Below are positions 31,076 through 40,676 of a stretch of DNA of 64,000 bases, piece by piece. Each line of letters opens with the position of its first letter. Position 1 is the stretch's first letter. The position numbers were made by a program, and so were the translations under genes. The stretch is taken from the NCBI RefSeq assembly GCF_001307275.1, contig NZ_CP012831.1, positions 3,340,501 to 3,404,500 on the forward strand, read 5' to 3'. Below the pieces are notes generated by a model, which searched no databases, was not told the DNA's origin, and worked only from the letters and a program-made list of their open reading frames with translations. This stretch comes from Pseudomonas fluorescens. Lineage in GTDB: Bacteria > Pseudomonadota > Gammaproteobacteria > Pseudomonadales > Pseudomonadaceae.

Positions 31076-31609
31076 TCACTCCGGCAACTCATACACATAA
31101 ATCTTCTGCGCCTCCATCTGATACCCGGCGTCGGCCAGTTCACTGGTGGACGGCTTGACCTGCATCGGCCCCTCGACCCAATACGGCTGGTACAACTCGT
31201 CGAGCTTCACGCCGACCTCGCTTTTCACATGCACGATCTGGTTCGACGGCGGTGGCGGCACGTGGATGCAGGCGCCGAAATACGGCACCAGCAGGAAGTC
31301 CGTGGTGCGACCTTCCTCACTGACTTCCAGCGGCACGATGTAGCCCGGCAAGCGAATCTGCTGGCCATCGAGGGCCTTGACCACCGGCGCGTTGGGCAAA
31401 TCCTGCTTGGCGGCTGGAGCGGACTCGGCGGCCAGGGCGTCGCTCATCTTCGACAGGTCGTGCAGCGGCGTCATGTTCGGTACTTCCGGCGGTGCGTCCG
31501 GCGGGATCATTTCCGACCAGGCCAGGTCCCTCGGCTCGGCCGCCCACAGCGGCAGGGCGACCATCATCAACAGCGCTAGCAGGGCGCGGGGCATCTTCAA
31601 GGTCCTCAT
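31076..31609 (-). CDS. DUF3299 domain-containing periplasmic protein
   Basis: 177 residues with a signal peptide (MPRALLALLMMVALPLWAAE) and a DUF3299 core: VRLPGYIVPLE-like strand IRLPGYIVPLEV, FLLVPYFGACIHVPPPPSNQ with a Cys and His that could bind metal, and the closing KIYVYELPE. Last gene of an operon whose P. aeruginosa counterpart, PA4063-PA4066, is switched on by zinc shortage through Zur. Its start overlaps the permease stop as ATGA. Confidence 0.85.
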   Translation of the reverse strand: MRTLKMPRALLALLMMVALPLWAAEPRDLAWSEMIPPDAPPEVPNMTPLHDLSKMSDALAAESAPAAKQDLPNAPVVKALDGQQIRLPGYIVPLEVSEEGRTTDFLLVPYFGACIHVPPPPSNQIVHVKSEVGVKLDELYQPYWVEGPMQVKPSTSELADAGYQMEAQKIYVYELPE

Positions 31610-32871
31610 AGACGGATCGACAGGCCGTCGGCCAACGATTGGCGATACGCGCGCCAGGCCGGCACGCTGCCCATCAGCAGGGCGGCGACCAGGATGCCAG
31701 CCAGCAGCGTCCATTCATATTCGCTCGGCCACGCCAGTGGCAGGTACAGGCCATAGGCCGACTGCACGTAGCCCTGGGCGGCGGCGATACCGATGTACAG
31801 CAACGCCAGCCCGGCGGTGACCCCGGCGAGCGCTAGGGCAAAGGCTTCAAGTACCAGCAGCGTCGCGATATGCCACGGCCGCGCGCCCACCGAACGCAGG
31901 ATCGCCATTTCCCGGCGACGCTCGTTGAGGCTGGTGAGGATCGCTGTGAGCATGCCGATCAACCCGGTCAGGACCACGAACAGCGAAATCACGAACAAGG
32001 CCTTTTCCGCCGTGCCCATCAGGCTCCACAACTCCTGCAGTGCTACGCCAGGGAGGATGGCCAGCAGCGGTTCGCCACGGAACTCATTGATCTCGCGTTG
32101 CAAGGCAAAGGTCGAAATCTTGCTGTTGAGGCCGAGCATGAACGCGGTGATCGCTTGGGGCGTGAGGTCCATGTTACGGGCTTGGTCGGCGCTGATGCGC
32201 CCATTGCCCTGGGCTGGCACGCCGTTCTTCCAGTCAATGTGAATCGCCTCCATGCCGCCGAGGCTGATGTGCAGCGTGCGGTCCACCGGGGTGCCGGTGC
32301 GCTTGAGAATCCCGACCACGGTGAAGGGCTTGTCGTCATGCTTGACCAGGCTGATCGCCGCCACGCCGTGGGCCAGCACCAGCTTGTCACCGAGCTTGTA
32401 GTGCAGCGCCTCGGCCACTTCGGCACCGAGCACCACTTCGAACGGATCGGTGGCGAAGGCCCGGCCATCGGCCAGTTCCAGGTGTTGCTGGCGGCCGTAC
32501 TGGTAATGCTCGAAGTAGGCCTCGGTGGTGCCCATCACCCGATAGCCGCGATGAGAATCGCCCAGGGACATGGGGATCGCCCACTTCACTTTCGGGTTTT
32601 GGGCGAACTGTTCGAAGCTGTCCCAGCGGATGTTGTTGGTGGCGTTGCCGATGCGAAACACCGAATACAGCAGCAGGTTCACCGAGCCGGAGCGGGCTCC
32701 GACGATCAGGTCGGTGCCGCTGATGGTGCTGGCGAAACTGGCTCGCGCTTCGGTGCGCACACGTTCCACCGCCAGTAGCAGACAGACCGAGAGGGCGATG
32801 GCAAACGCGGTGAGAATCGCGGTGAAGCGGCGGTTCGCCAGGCTGGCCATGGCTAGACGGAACAAATACAT
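31606..32871 (-). CDS. FtsX/MacB-type ABC transporter permease
   Basis: 421 residues: one N-terminal membrane helix (FTAILTAFAIALSVCLLLAVE), a large periplasmic domain, then three C-terminal helices with the family loop LTSLNERRREMAILRSVGARPWHI. This is the FtsX/MacB fold, which transmits ATP-driven movement to periplasmic partners instead of forming a classic pore. It pairs with the ATPase directly upstream and lies in the zinc-responsive operon. Confidence 0.9.
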   Translation of the reverse strand: MYLFRLAMASLANRRFTAILTAFAIALSVCLLLAVERVRTEARASFASTISGTDLIVGARSGSVNLLLYSVFRIGNATNNIRWDSFEQFAQNPKVKWAIPMSLGDSHRGYRVMGTTEAYFEHYQYGRQQHLELADGRAFATDPFEVVLGAEVAEALHYKLGDKLVLAHGVAAISLVKHDDKPFTVVGILKRTGTPVDRTLHISLGGMEAIHIDWKNGVPAQGNGRISADQARNMDLTPQAITAFMLGLNSKISTFALQREINEFRGEPLLAILPGVALQELWSLMGTAEKALFVISLFVVLTGLIGMLTAILTSLNERRREMAILRSVGARPWHIATLLVLEAFALALAGVTAGLALLYIGIAAAQGYVQSAYGLYLPLAWPSEYEWTLLAGILVAALLMGSVPAWRAYRQSLADGLSIRL

Positions 32872-32872
32872 C

Positions 32873-33583
32873 TCAGACCTCGAGTGGCGTGGCGGCGCGA
32901 TTGAGATCGGCCAGCGAGAGGTGGCGGTCGAACAGCGGCGCCAGGCTCTGGTCGTGGCTGACGAACAACAGGCTCGACCCGGCCTCGCGGCATTCGGCGA
33001 ACAACAGCCGCAGGAAGTTTTCCCGGGCGTCGTAGTCCAGGGCTGAAGTCGGTTCGTCGGCGATCACCAGTTCCGGTTGACCGATCAAGGCCCGGGCGGC
33101 GGCGACCCGTTGTTGCTGGCCGATGGACAACGAGTCGGCGCGACGCTCCAACAGGTTCGGGTCGGTCAAGCCCAGGTGGGCCAGCAACGTGGCGGCCGCT
33201 TGATCGACACTGCCATGGCGCTGGGTGGCCCGCTGCGCGCGCAGTTTCGAGAAGTGGCAGGGCAGTTCGACGTTCTCGCGTACCGAGAGAAACGGCAGCA
33301 GGTTGAACTGCTGGAAGATGTAGCCGGTATGGTCCACGCGAAAGCGGTCGCGGCGGCCGGCGGCCAGTTCGCTGAGTTCCTGGCCGAGCAGGCGGATGCT
33401 GCCGCGATCCGGCGTTTGCACCCCGCCCAACAGCCCTAGCAGCGTGGTCTTGCCGCTGCCACTCGGGCCCTTGAGGAACAAGGTTTCACCCGCTTCCAGG
33501 CGAAACGCCGGGATATCCAGCAAGGGCGGATGCCCGGGCCAACTGAAGCCCAGGTCGGACAGTTCGATGAGTGCTTGGGTCAT
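32873..33583 (-). CDS. ABC transporter ATP-binding protein (MacB/LolD type)
   Basis: 236 residues. Walker A GPSGSGKTTLL near 39-49, Q-loop YIFQQFNLLPFLSVRENVEL, signature as LSIGQQQRVAAARAL, Walker B LVIADEPTSALD and the switch His in FVSHD. The signature has IG instead of the usual GG, as is common in this subfamily. It is separated from the permease by one base, so one transcript is near certain. Confidence 0.93.
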   Translation of the reverse strand: MTQALIELSDLGFSWPGHPPLLDIPAFRLEAGETLFLKGPSGSGKTTLLGLLGGVQTPDRGSIRLLGQELSELAAGRRDRFRVDHTGYIFQQFNLLPFLSVRENVELPCHFSKLRAQRATQRHGSVDQAAATLLAHLGLTDPNLLERRADSLSIGQQQRVAAARALIGQPELVIADEPTSALDYDARENFLRLLFAECREAGSSLLFVSHDQSLAPLFDRHLSLADLNRAATPLEV

Positions 33584-33616
33584 GTTTGTCGTTTCAAAGT
33601 GGAACCTGCGGGAGAC

Positions 33617-33724
33617 CTGTGGGAGCTGAGCTTGCTCGCGATGAGGCCATCACCTTCAACTTGGATGTTGACCGTTGGACCGCTATCGCGAGCAAGCTTT
33701 GCTCCCACCAAGCTCGCTCCCACA
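33617..33724. repeat. REP cluster with three arms
   Basis: GTGGGAGCTGAGCTTGCTCG, then TATCGCGAGCAAGCTTTGCT, then a further AAGCTCGCTCCCACA. The arms carry small insertions relative to the consensus. It lies inside the zinc operon, between the DUF2796 gene and the ATPase. Confidence 0.75.
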
Positions 33725-33740
33725 TTGGGTTTGCGGTGAA

Positions 33741-34328
33741 TCAGAATTTCAGGGTTGGCGCCTTGGCCGTCACTTCCACGCCTTGTTGGCCAGTCGGGCT
33801 GATCAGTTGTACCTGAATTTTCTGGGTGGCCGGGAAGGTTTTGAACAGTGTCGCCAGGTCCAGGTTCTTCAAGGCGCCAGGGACGGTGCAGGTGAATTGA
33901 TAGTGGGCATGGATCTCACTGTGCTCGTGATGTTCGTCGCCATCGGCGTCTTCGTCATGGTCTTCGTGGTCCGGTTCATCGCCGAACAACGGGCTTTCCA
34001 GTTCCTGTTGGGCCACGGTGCACTTGGCGGCGGCCGGCAGGTTGAACAGTGCCAGCGGCTTGTCCAACTGCGCCCGTACCGCGGCGACCTTGGCCTTGTC
34101 GGCATCGCTGGTGGCGGCGTGTTCGAAGCCCACCAGGTTCATCGCCGGGCTTTCCAGTTCCAGCTCCAAGGTCTGACCATCCAGTGCCGCGTTCAGTCGA
34201 GCAACGCCGTGTTCATGGGCACCGAGGCTGCCATGTTCGTGATCATGGTCGTGGTCATGCTCCACCGCCGCATGAGCGACGGCCAATGGCAGCAGGGCGA
34301 ACGGCAAAGCGAGAAGCAGACGACGCAT
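33741..34328 (-). CDS. DUF2796 His-rich zinc-binding periplasmic protein
   Basis: 195 residues with a signal peptide (RRLLLALPFALLPLAVAHAA). Two His/Asp clusters are obvious: EHDHDHDHEHG right after the signal, and DHEDHDEDADGDEHHEHSEI in the middle, as expected for zinc capture in the periplasm. The C-terminal half (HYQFTCTVPGALKNLDLATL) is the DUF2796 core. A Zur-like box overlaps the region 23-35 bp upstream of the start. First gene of the operon with an ABC ATPase, permease and DUF3299 protein. Confidence 0.9.
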   Translation of the reverse strand: MRRLLLALPFALLPLAVAHAAVEHDHDHDHEHGSLGAHEHGVARLNAALDGQTLELELESPAMNLVGFEHAATSDADKAKVAAVRAQLDKPLALFNLPAAAKCTVAQQELESPLFGDEPDHEDHDEDADGDEHHEHSEIHAHYQFTCTVPGALKNLDLATLFKTFPATQKIQVQLISPTGQQGVEVTAKAPTLKF

Positions 34329-34350
34329 GACGAGTCTCCGAAAAGGTTAT

Positions 34351-34363
34351 GTAATCTTATAAC
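34351..34363. promoter_or_regulatory. Zur-like box
   Basis: GTAATCTTATAAC matches the gammaproteobacterial Zur core GTTATANTATAAC except at two positions. Its position just upstream of the His-rich DUF2796 gene fits repression by zinc-loaded Zur. Confidence 0.6.
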
Positions 34364-34448
34364 GAAAGTGCGGAGAGTTTGACCGTCTGCTTGGCGTCGC
34401 GCAAGGGCCATGGGAGCATGCGTACATGAAATATTCAGGAGCACGGTG

Positions 34449-34799
34449 ATGTTGCGGATACGCGGAACCGTCGGCGAGTGGCCGGTGGACTTGACGATCG
34501 AAATGGATGAGGGCGACTGGGCGCAGCTCGGCGCGCAGTTGCAAGTGGCCAAGTCCGAAGGCACGGCGGCACCGGCGGCCAAACCGACGAACCAGGACGA
34601 TGCCCAATGGCAGATCGCCAAGGAACTGCTGCGCAAGGCCGGCCAACTGAGCGGTCCGGACCTGCTGGAGCAGCTCGAAGGCCTGACCGGCAGTGCCTCG
34701 GCGGGCAAGCGCCTGTTGGTGCGCCTGCGCCATAGCCCGGATGTAAAAGTCATCAGTGGCGGCGACACACCACTCTATAGCTGGCACGAAACCGCGTAG
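34449..34799 (+). CDS. Uncharacterised small protein
   Basis: 116 residues, soluble, no signal peptide. A strand-rich N-terminus (MLRIRGTVGEWPVDLTIEMD) leads to an Ala-rich hinge and a helical segment (WQIAKELLRKAGQLSGPDLL) and ends in LYSWHETA. I do not recognise a named family. AGGAG seven bases before ATG 34449 sets the start. It sits opposite the zinc operon, in the place of PA4062 in P. aeruginosa, so it is conserved in the genus. Confidence 0.7.
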   Translation: MLRIRGTVGEWPVDLTIEMDEGDWAQLGAQLQVAKSEGTAAPAAKPTNQDDAQWQIAKELLRKAGQLSGPDLLEQLEGLTGSASAGKRLLVRLRHSPDVKVISGGDTPLYSWHETA

Positions 34800-34893
34800 G
34801 AGCTGACGAGCGAAGCGAGGCTGCGATCTTTCCCCTGACGCTTGAGTCTCAAGCGAAAGATCAAAAGATCGCAGCCTTCGGCAGCTCCTACAG
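34797..34893. repeat. REP pair of the TAGGAGCTG / GCTGCGATCTTT type
   Basis: TAGGAGCTGACGAGCGAAGC and its complement ending GGCAGCTCCTACAG, with AAGCGAAAGATCAAAAGATC between. This is the family that is nested inside the composite repeat at 14781-14941. The first bases overlap the stop codon of the preceding gene. Confidence 0.8.
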
Positions 34894-34898
34894 GGGAG

Positions 34899-35771
34899 TC
34901 AATACAACGCCGCGAACAGCTTGCGGCGATAGGTCGTCACCAGCGGGTGATCGTTGCCCAGCAGTTCGAACACTTGCAGCAAGGTCTTGTGGGGCAGGCC
35001 TTCGCTGTAGCTGCGGTTACGCACGAACAGCTTGAGCAGCGCATCCAGGGCCGCTTCGTACTGTTGGCGCGCCAGTTGCTGGATCGCCAGTTGGTACACC
35101 GCTTCGTCGTCTTGCGGGTCTTTCGCCAGGCGCGCCTTGAGATCGGCGGCGTCCGGCAGGTGCTTGGCCAGGCCGAGGAACTGGATCTGCGCCTTGGCAC
35201 CGGCGAGGGCGGCCTTGTGCTCATCGCTTTTCACCGCGTCGAGCACCGTCTGCGCTTCGTCCAGCTCGCCACGCTCGGTCAGGCAGCGGGCATACAGGAT
35301 CAGGGCCTTGGCGTTGGTGTTGTCTTCACCCAGCAAGACGGTGAGCACGGCTTCGGCGTCGGCGAAACGACCGTCGTCGAACAGCGCCTGGGCCTGTTCG
35401 AACGGGTCGGCGGCGGCCGGCGGTGGCATCTGCACATGGGGTTCGAGCATCGTGCGTACCGCCGATTCCGGCTGGGCACCGGCAAAGCCATCAACGGGCT
35501 GACCGTCCTTGAACAACACCACCGTCGGCAGGCTGCGAATGCCGAAGCGGGCCACAATGTCCTGCTCGATGTCGCAGTTGACCTTGGCCAGCAGCAATTC
35601 GCCTTGATAGCTCTCGGCAATGGTTTGCAGCATTGGCATCAGAGCCTTGCACGGCGCACACCACTCGGCCCAGAAATCCACCAGTACCGGTTTGTGGAAA
35701 GAGTTCGCGATCACCGATTGGTCGAAATCGGCCGTGGTGGCGTCGAAGATGTAGGGCGTTTCCTGAGTCAT
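34899..35771 (-). CDS. ybbN: Thioredoxin-fold co-chaperone (YbbN/CnoX-like)
   Basis: 290 residues: a thioredoxin domain with active site WCAPC near 38-42 and cis-proline region SLPTVVLF, then a TPR-like helical domain from about 120 (DPFEQAQALFDDGRFADAEA) ending in RRKLFAALY. E. coli CnoX has lost the redox cysteines; this protein keeps both, so it may combine holdase and disulfide activity. ATG 35771 begins MTQETPYIFD; the longer open frame is REP sequence. Confidence 0.9.
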   Translation of the reverse strand: MTQETPYIFDATTADFDQSVIANSFHKPVLVDFWAEWCAPCKALMPMLQTIAESYQGELLLAKVNCDIEQDIVARFGIRSLPTVVLFKDGQPVDGFAGAQPESAVRTMLEPHVQMPPPAAADPFEQAQALFDDGRFADAEAVLTVLLGEDNTNAKALILYARCLTERGELDEAQTVLDAVKSDEHKAALAGAKAQIQFLGLAKHLPDAADLKARLAKDPQDDEAVYQLAIQQLARQQYEAALDALLKLFVRNRSYSEGLPHKTLLQVFELLGNDHPLVTTYRRKLFAALY

Positions 35772-35872
35772 GGGCAATCTCGTAGAGCGCTTGAATGGGG
35801 CAACTATACGGCGTGGTGGGGGGTGGCTGAAAGCGGGGTGGTCTTTCGCCCTGTGATGTCTGACAGGACGCC

Positions 35873-35947
35873 TTCGCGAGCAAGCTCGCTCCCACAAGGG
35901 ATCTCAAGTGTTCATGCGCCCCCTGTGGGAGCGAGCTTGCTCGCGAT
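35873..35947. repeat. REP pair, inverted
   Basis: TTCGCGAGCAAGCTCGCTCC and GTGGGAGCGAGCTTGCTCGC between the thioredoxin and methyltransferase genes, which both read on the minus strand. Confidence 0.85.
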
Positions 35948-35957
35948 GCTTTCAGGG

Positions 35958-36611
35958 TCAGCGCCGCGCGTGGTACAGGCTCACATGCCGAAACTCTTCC
36001 GGCTCGGCCAGGTCCGGCAGGGTCATGGCCTGGAGCATTTCGATGCGCCGGTACAGCGGATGCTGGAAATCCCGCACCCGGGAATCGGCCACCAACGCCT
36101 CGCGACCACGGCTGAGGAACTGGTCGAGCAGCGGCAGGTTGGCCCGGTCGTAGAGCACGTCGGCGACCAGGATCAGGTCGAAGCGATCAGCTTCGGCGAA
36201 AAAGTCTGTCGAATAACCCAACTTCACGTCATTGAGCGCAGCATTGGCCTGACAGGCGGCAATCGCCAGTGGGTCGAGGTCGCAGGCCACCACCTCCAGC
36301 GCCCCAGCCTTGATCGCTGCGATGCCCGCCACGCCGGAACCGGCCCCAAAGTCCAGCACCCGCTTGCCTTCGACCCACTGCGGCTGCTCGGCGAGGTAGC
36401 GGGCCATCGCCAAGCCGCTGGCCCAGCAGAAACTCCAATAGGGCGGCTCGTGGAGAATGCGCCGGGTTTCTTCCGGGCTGAAGGCGCGGTCCATGTTGTC
36501 GCCGTCGATCAGCCACAACTTCAAGTCAGCGCCGGGTAGCGGGCAAGCCACCAGGCGCGCGTCGCCAAGCAATTCACTCAACGCCCGTTGCAGGTATTGC
36601 GGTGCACTCAT
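35958..36611 (-). CDS. Class I SAM-dependent methyltransferase (protein lysine type)
   Basis: 217 residues with SAM motif [21 protein letters not shown], motif [21 protein letters not shown] and [15 protein letters not shown], the pattern of the ETFB-lysine/methyltransferase-16 group. The N-terminal [18 protein letters not shown] is typical of that group as well. The probable target is a protein side chain, but it cannot be named. Its start overlaps the stop of the upstream lipoprotein gene by 4 bp. Confidence 0.85.
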   Translation of the reverse strand: MSAPQYLQRALSELLGDARLVACPLPGADLKLWLIDGDNMDRAFSPEETRRILHEPPYWSFCWASGLAMARYLAEQPQWVEGKRVLDFGAGSGVAGIAAIKAGALEVVACDLDPLAIAACQANAALNDVKLGYSTDFFAEADRFDLILVADVLYDRANLPLLDQFLSRGREALVADSRVRDFQHPLYRRIEMLQAMTLPDLAEPEEFRHVSLYHARR

Positions 36612-37072
36612 GGCGCTTTGACGAATTGCAGGGTGCCCAACGCCTGGGTGGTCGGTTGGCTGATGCGTTGTTCCGGCAAGTGCAGGATCAACTGGCCGGA
36701 CTGGCTGGCGCGGCCACGCAGTTCCACGCGGGCGCCCACCGGGAAGGCTTCCGGGTTGAAGCGCAAGCGGAAGGGCAGGGCCTGGTTGGTGCCGATCAGG
36801 CTGGAACTGGCAAGCAGTTGTTGTGGACGGTCCTTGTCGTCGATCACCAGCAGCGCCAGTTCCACTTCGGCTCCGGCCGGCACGCCTTGCAGGGTGCCGC
36901 TCAACTCGCGCTGGTACGCCGGCAGCGGTCCCAGCTCGGTGGCCTGCCGGGCCTTTTCCTGGGCCTGTTTCGGCGCGGGGGCCGGAGCGGGAGCGGCGGG
37001 CTTGGGGGCATCGCTGCTGCACGCCATCAGCAGGCTGAAAAAACTGAGCAAAACGAGCGATCGTAGCGGCAT
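36608..37072 (-). CDS. YbaY-family lipoprotein
   Basis: 154 residues. Lipobox LLMAC with the acylated Cys at position 18, a Pro/Ala linker ([15 protein letters not shown]), then a beta-sandwich with [19 protein letters not shown] and [12 protein letters not shown], the YbaY pattern. Envelope location is clear; function is not known. The frame extends to 37099 but ATG 37072 starts directly at the signal sequence. Confidence 0.87.
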   Translation of the reverse strand: MPLRSLVLLSFFSLLMACSSDAPKPAAPAPAPAPKQAQEKARQATELGPLPAYQRELSGTLQGVPAGAEVELALLVIDDKDRPQQLLASSSLIGTNQALPFRLRFNPEAFPVGARVELRGRASQSGQLILHLPEQRISQPTTQALGTLQFVKAP

Positions 37073-37199
37073 GTGTGGCTCCAGCAAGGTGAATTCCATG
37101 GATCTGACGGTAAGCCCGTCTGTATACCGTAAACCCTATGGCTTGTCTTGCCAGTGGGATGCGCTACCATGGCCCTCCCTTTTTTTGTTGCCTGCCACC

Positions 37200-37664
37200 A
37201 TGCACTGTCCCTTCTGCGGTGCCAACGACACCAAGGTCATCGACTCGCGACTGGTCGCCGAGGGCGAACAAGTCCGCCGCCGCCGCGAATGCCTGGCTTG
37301 CGGCGAGCGTTTCACGACGTTCGAGACCGCTGAACTGGTGTTGCCGCGCCTGATCAAAACCGACGGCAGCCGCCAGCCGTTCGACGAAGAAAAACTGCGC
37401 GCCGGCATGCAGCGCGCCCTGGAAAAACGCCCGGTGAGCGTCGAGCGCCTGGAAGCGGCGCTGGTGCACATCAAGCACAAGCTGCGGGCGACCGGCGAGC
37501 GCGAGGTCAAGTCCCTGGTGGTCGGAGAGTTGGTGATGGCCGAGCTGCAGAAGCTCGACGAAGTCGCCTACATTCGTTTCGCCTCGGTATACCGGCGCTT
37601 CCAGGACCTGAACGAATTCCGTGAAGAAATCGACCGCCTGGCCCGCGAACCGGTGAAAGAATGA
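37200..37664 (+). CDS. nrdR: Transcriptional repressor NrdR
   Basis: 154 residues. The zinc ribbon CPFCG...CLACGERF at 3-38 binds NrdR boxes before ribonucleotide reductase genes, and the ATP-cone (about 49-139, [20 protein letters not shown]) senses ATP/dATP. Full-length and typical. Its stop overlaps the ribD start as ATGA, placing it at the head of the riboflavin operon as in many gammaproteobacteria. Confidence 0.96.
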   Translation: MHCPFCGANDTKVIDSRLVAEGEQVRRRRECLACGERFTTFETAELVLPRLIKTDGSRQPFDEEKLRAGMQRALEKRPVSVERLEAALVHIKHKLRATGEREVKSLVVGELVMAELQKLDEVAYIRFASVYRRFQDLNEFREEIDRLAREPVKE

Positions 37665-38794
37665 CTGTCCCGGCGCAGCAGGCCGTCCTCGACGCCCACT
37701 ACATGGCCCGCGCCCTGGAGTTGGCGCGGCGCGGTCACTACACCACCCACCCCAACCCCCGGGTCGGTTGCGTGATCGTGCGTGACGGGCAGATTGTCGG
37801 CGAAGGCTGGCACATCCGCGCTGGCGAGCCCCATGCCGAAGTCCATGCCCTGCGGGCCGCCGGTGACAACGCCCGGGGCGCCACGGCCTACGTGACCCTC
37901 GAGCCTTGCAGTCATCACGGGCGTACCCCGCCTTGTGCCGATGCGCTGGTCAATGCCGGCGTGGCGCGGGTGGTGGCAGCGATGCAGGACCCTAACCCGG
38001 CAGTCGCCGGGCGCGGCCTGCAACGCCTGGCCCAGGCCGGCATCGCCACCGAAAGCGGCGTGCTGGAAGGTGAGGCGCGCAAGCTCAATGAAGGTTTTCT
38101 CAAGCGCATGGAACAGGGCCTGCCGTTCGTGCGGGTCAAGCTCGCCATGAGCCTGGATGGCCGCACCGCCATGGAAAGCGGCGAAAGCCAGTGGATCACC
38201 GGCCCGGCCGCACGTTCGGCGGTCCAGCGCCTACGCGCCCAGGCCAGTGTGGTGCTGACCGGCGCCGACACGGTGTTGGCGGACAATGCCCGGCTGACCG
38301 TGCGCGCCGATGAACTCGGGCTGGATGCCGAGCAGACTGCGTTGGTCATGAGCCGTCCGCCGTTGCGGGTACTGGTGGACGGGCGCTTGCGGGTGCCGCT
38401 GGATGCGCCGTTTTTCAAGGCCGGCCCGGCGCTGGTCGCTACCTGCATGGCGGTGGAAGAACAATACGCCAACGGTCCTGAATGCATGATCGTGGCGGGC
38501 GATGACGGCCAGGTCGATCTGCGTAGGCTGCTGGTGGCGCTGGCTGCCCGGGATGTCAATGAGGTGCTGGTGGAGGCTGGTCCGCGCCTGGCGGGGGCTT
38601 TTGCCCGGCAGGGGCTGGTGGACGAGTTCCAGATTTTCATCGCCGGCAAGTTCCTCGGTTCTTCGGCGAGGCCACTGCTGGACTGGCCGCTGGCGCAGAT
38701 GAAGGACGCTCCCCAGTTGAAAATCACCGAAATCCGTGCCGTGGGCGATGACTGGCGAGTCATCGCCGTTCCCGTGCCACCGGCCAGCGTATAA
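37661..38794 (+). CDS. ribD: Bifunctional riboflavin deaminase/reductase RibD
   Basis: 377 residues. The N-terminal deaminase zinc site is HAEVHAL and [15 protein letters not shown]; the C-terminal reductase domain starts [14 protein letters not shown] and contains the NADPH region. It carries out steps two and three of riboflavin synthesis from the GTP cyclohydrolase II product. Overlaps nrdR by 4 bp. Confidence 0.96.
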   Translation: MTVPAQQAVLDAHYMARALELARRGHYTTHPNPRVGCVIVRDGQIVGEGWHIRAGEPHAEVHALRAAGDNARGATAYVTLEPCSHHGRTPPCADALVNAGVARVVAAMQDPNPAVAGRGLQRLAQAGIATESGVLEGEARKLNEGFLKRMEQGLPFVRVKLAMSLDGRTAMESGESQWITGPAARSAVQRLRAQASVVLTGADTVLADNARLTVRADELGLDAEQTALVMSRPPLRVLVDGRLRVPLDAPFFKAGPALVATCMAVEEQYANGPECMIVAGDDGQVDLRRLLVALAARDVNEVLVEAGPRLAGAFARQGLVDEFQIFIAGKFLGSSARPLLDWPLAQMKDAPQLKITEIRAVGDDWRVIAVPVPPASV

Positions 38795-38840
38795 TTCCCG
38801 GCTTTCGCTCACGCGGCGGCCCGTTCTCGAGGAGGACTCC

Positions 38841-39518
38841 ATGTTTACCGGCATCATCGAATCCATCGGCAGCATCCGTGCACTCACCCCCAAGGGCGGC
38901 GATGTGCGGGTCTACGTCGAAACCGGCAAGCTCGACCTGAGCGACGTCAAGTTGGGCGACAGCATCGCGGTAAACGGCGTTTGCCTGACCGCCGTTGAAC
39001 TGCCAGGCAACGGCTTCCTGGCGGACGTCAGCCGCGAAACCCTCGACTGCACGGCCATGAACGACCTCAAGAGTGGCAGCCCGGTCAACCTGGAAAAAGC
39101 CCTGACCCCCACCACTCGCCTGGGCGGGCACCTGGTCAGCGGCCACGTGGACGGCGTCGGCGAAGTGGTCTCGCGCACGGATAACGCCCGGGCCGTGGAG
39201 TTTCGCATCCGCGCCCCGAAGGAGCTGGCCAAGTACATCGCCCATAAAGGCTCGATCACCGTCGACGGCACCAGCCTGACGGTCAACGCGGTGGATGGCG
39301 CCGAATTCCTGCTGACGATCATTCCCCACACGCTGAGCGAAACCATCATGGCTTCGTACCGGCCAGGTCGCCGGGTCAACCTGGAAGTCGACTTGCTGGC
39401 CCGTTACCTGGAACGCCTGCTTATGGGAGACAAGGCCGCAGAGCCTGACTCTTCACAACGGCGGGCCGGTAACATCACCGAAAGTTTTCTGGCCGCCAAC
39501 GGCTACCTCAAATCCTGA
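38841..39518 (+). CDS. ribE: Riboflavin synthase alpha subunit
   Basis: 225 residues, two lumazine-binding barrels in tandem. The start MFTGIIESIGSI and VNGVCLTAVE belong to the first, GGHLVSGHVDGVG and VDGTSLTVNAVDG to the second. It dismutates two lumazines into riboflavin. GAGGAGGACT is an exceptionally strong ribosome site before ATG 38841. Some Pseudomonas annotations call this gene ribC. The C-terminus extends slightly beyond the common length. Confidence 0.95.
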   Translation: MFTGIIESIGSIRALTPKGGDVRVYVETGKLDLSDVKLGDSIAVNGVCLTAVELPGNGFLADVSRETLDCTAMNDLKSGSPVNLEKALTPTTRLGGHLVSGHVDGVGEVVSRTDNARAVEFRIRAPKELAKYIAHKGSITVDGTSLTVNAVDGAEFLLTIIPHTLSETIMASYRPGRRVNLEVDLLARYLERLLMGDKAAEPDSSQRRAGNITESFLAANGYLKS

Positions 39519-39534
39519 CCCAAGGGGGTGCCGC

Positions 39535-40626
39535 GTGGCGCTCAATAGCATCGAAGAACTGGTTGAAGACATCCGCCAAGGCAAGATGGTCATCCTCATG
39601 GATGACGAAGACCGCGAGAACGAAGGCGACCTGATCATGGCCGCCGAGTGCTGCAAGGCCGAACACATCAATTTCATGGCCAAGCACGCCCGTGGGCTGA
39701 TCTGCATGCCGATGACCCGCGAGCGCTGCGAACTGCTGAAGTTGCCGCTGATGGCGCCACGCAACGGCTCGGGCTTCGGCACCAAGTTCACCGTGTCCAT
39801 CGAGGCCGCCGAAGGCGTGACCACCGGGATCTCCGCCGCTGATCGCGCGCGCACCGTACAGGCTGCCGCCGCCCGGGACGCCAAGGCCGAAGACATCGTC
39901 AGCCCCGGCCACATCTTCCCGCTGATGGCCCAGGCCGGTGGCACCCTGGCCCGCGCCGGCCACACCGAAGCAGCGTGCGACCTGGCGCGCATGGCCGGCT
40001 TCGAACCCAGCGGCGTGATCTGCGAAGTGATGAACGACGACGGCACCATGTCCCGTCGTGCGGAACTGGAAACCTTCGCCGCCGAACACAACATCAAGAT
40101 CGGCACCATCGCCGACCTGATCCACTACCGGATGATCCACGAACGTACCGTTCAGCGGATTGCCGAGCAGCCGCTGGACAGCGAACTGGGCCAGTTCAAC
40201 CTGGTGACCTACCGCGACTCGGTGGAAGGCGACGTGCACATGGCGCTGACCCTGGGTACTGTATGCGCCGAAGAGCCGACCCTGGTGCGCGTGCACAACA
40301 TGGACCCGCTGCGCGACCTGCTGATGGTCAAGCAACCCGGCCGCTGGAGCCTGCGGGCCGCCATGGCCGCGGTGGCCGAGGCCGGCAGCGGCGTGGTGTT
40401 GCTGCTCGGCCACCCGCTCGATGGCGACGTGCTGCTGGCGCACATTCGTGAAACCGGCGATCAGGCAGCGGTGAAAAAACCGACCACCTACAGCATCGTC
40501 GGTGCCGGTTCGCAGATCCTTCGCGACCTGGGCGTGCGTAAAATGCGCCTGATGAGCGCACCGATGAAATTTAATGCGATATCCGGTTTCGATCTGGAAG
40601 TTGTAGAATACGTGCCCTCCGAATAA
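39535..40626 (+). CDS. ribBA: RibBA: DHBP synthase with degenerate GTP cyclohydrolase II half
   Basis: 363 residues from GTG 39535. The N-terminal 200 residues form 3,4-dihydroxy-2-butanone-4-phosphate synthase with the acidic loop DDEDRENEGDL, the TKFTVSIEA strand and HIFPL. The C-terminal 160 residues align with GTP cyclohydrolase II but the zinc motif ECLTGD...RCDCG is replaced by VEGDVHMALTLGTVCAEEP and so lacks the three cysteine ligands. DHBP synthase should work; cyclohydrolase II probably does not, and the separate ribA at 44212 can supply it. Confidence 0.93.
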   Translation: MALNSIEELVEDIRQGKMVILMDDEDRENEGDLIMAAECCKAEHINFMAKHARGLICMPMTRERCELLKLPLMAPRNGSGFGTKFTVSIEAAEGVTTGISAADRARTVQAAAARDAKAEDIVSPGHIFPLMAQAGGTLARAGHTEAACDLARMAGFEPSGVICEVMNDDGTMSRRAELETFAAEHNIKIGTIADLIHYRMIHERTVQRIAEQPLDSELGQFNLVTYRDSVEGDVHMALTLGTVCAEEPTLVRVHNMDPLRDLLMVKQPGRWSLRAAMAAVAEAGSGVVLLLGHPLDGDVLLAHIRETGDQAAVKKPTTYSIVGAGSQILRDLGVRKMRLMSAPMKFNAISGFDLEVVEYVPSE

Positions 40627-40676
40627 TGGCCCGGAGATTCCGGCATTGTTGTTCACTTAAGGCTAATTAGATTCAT

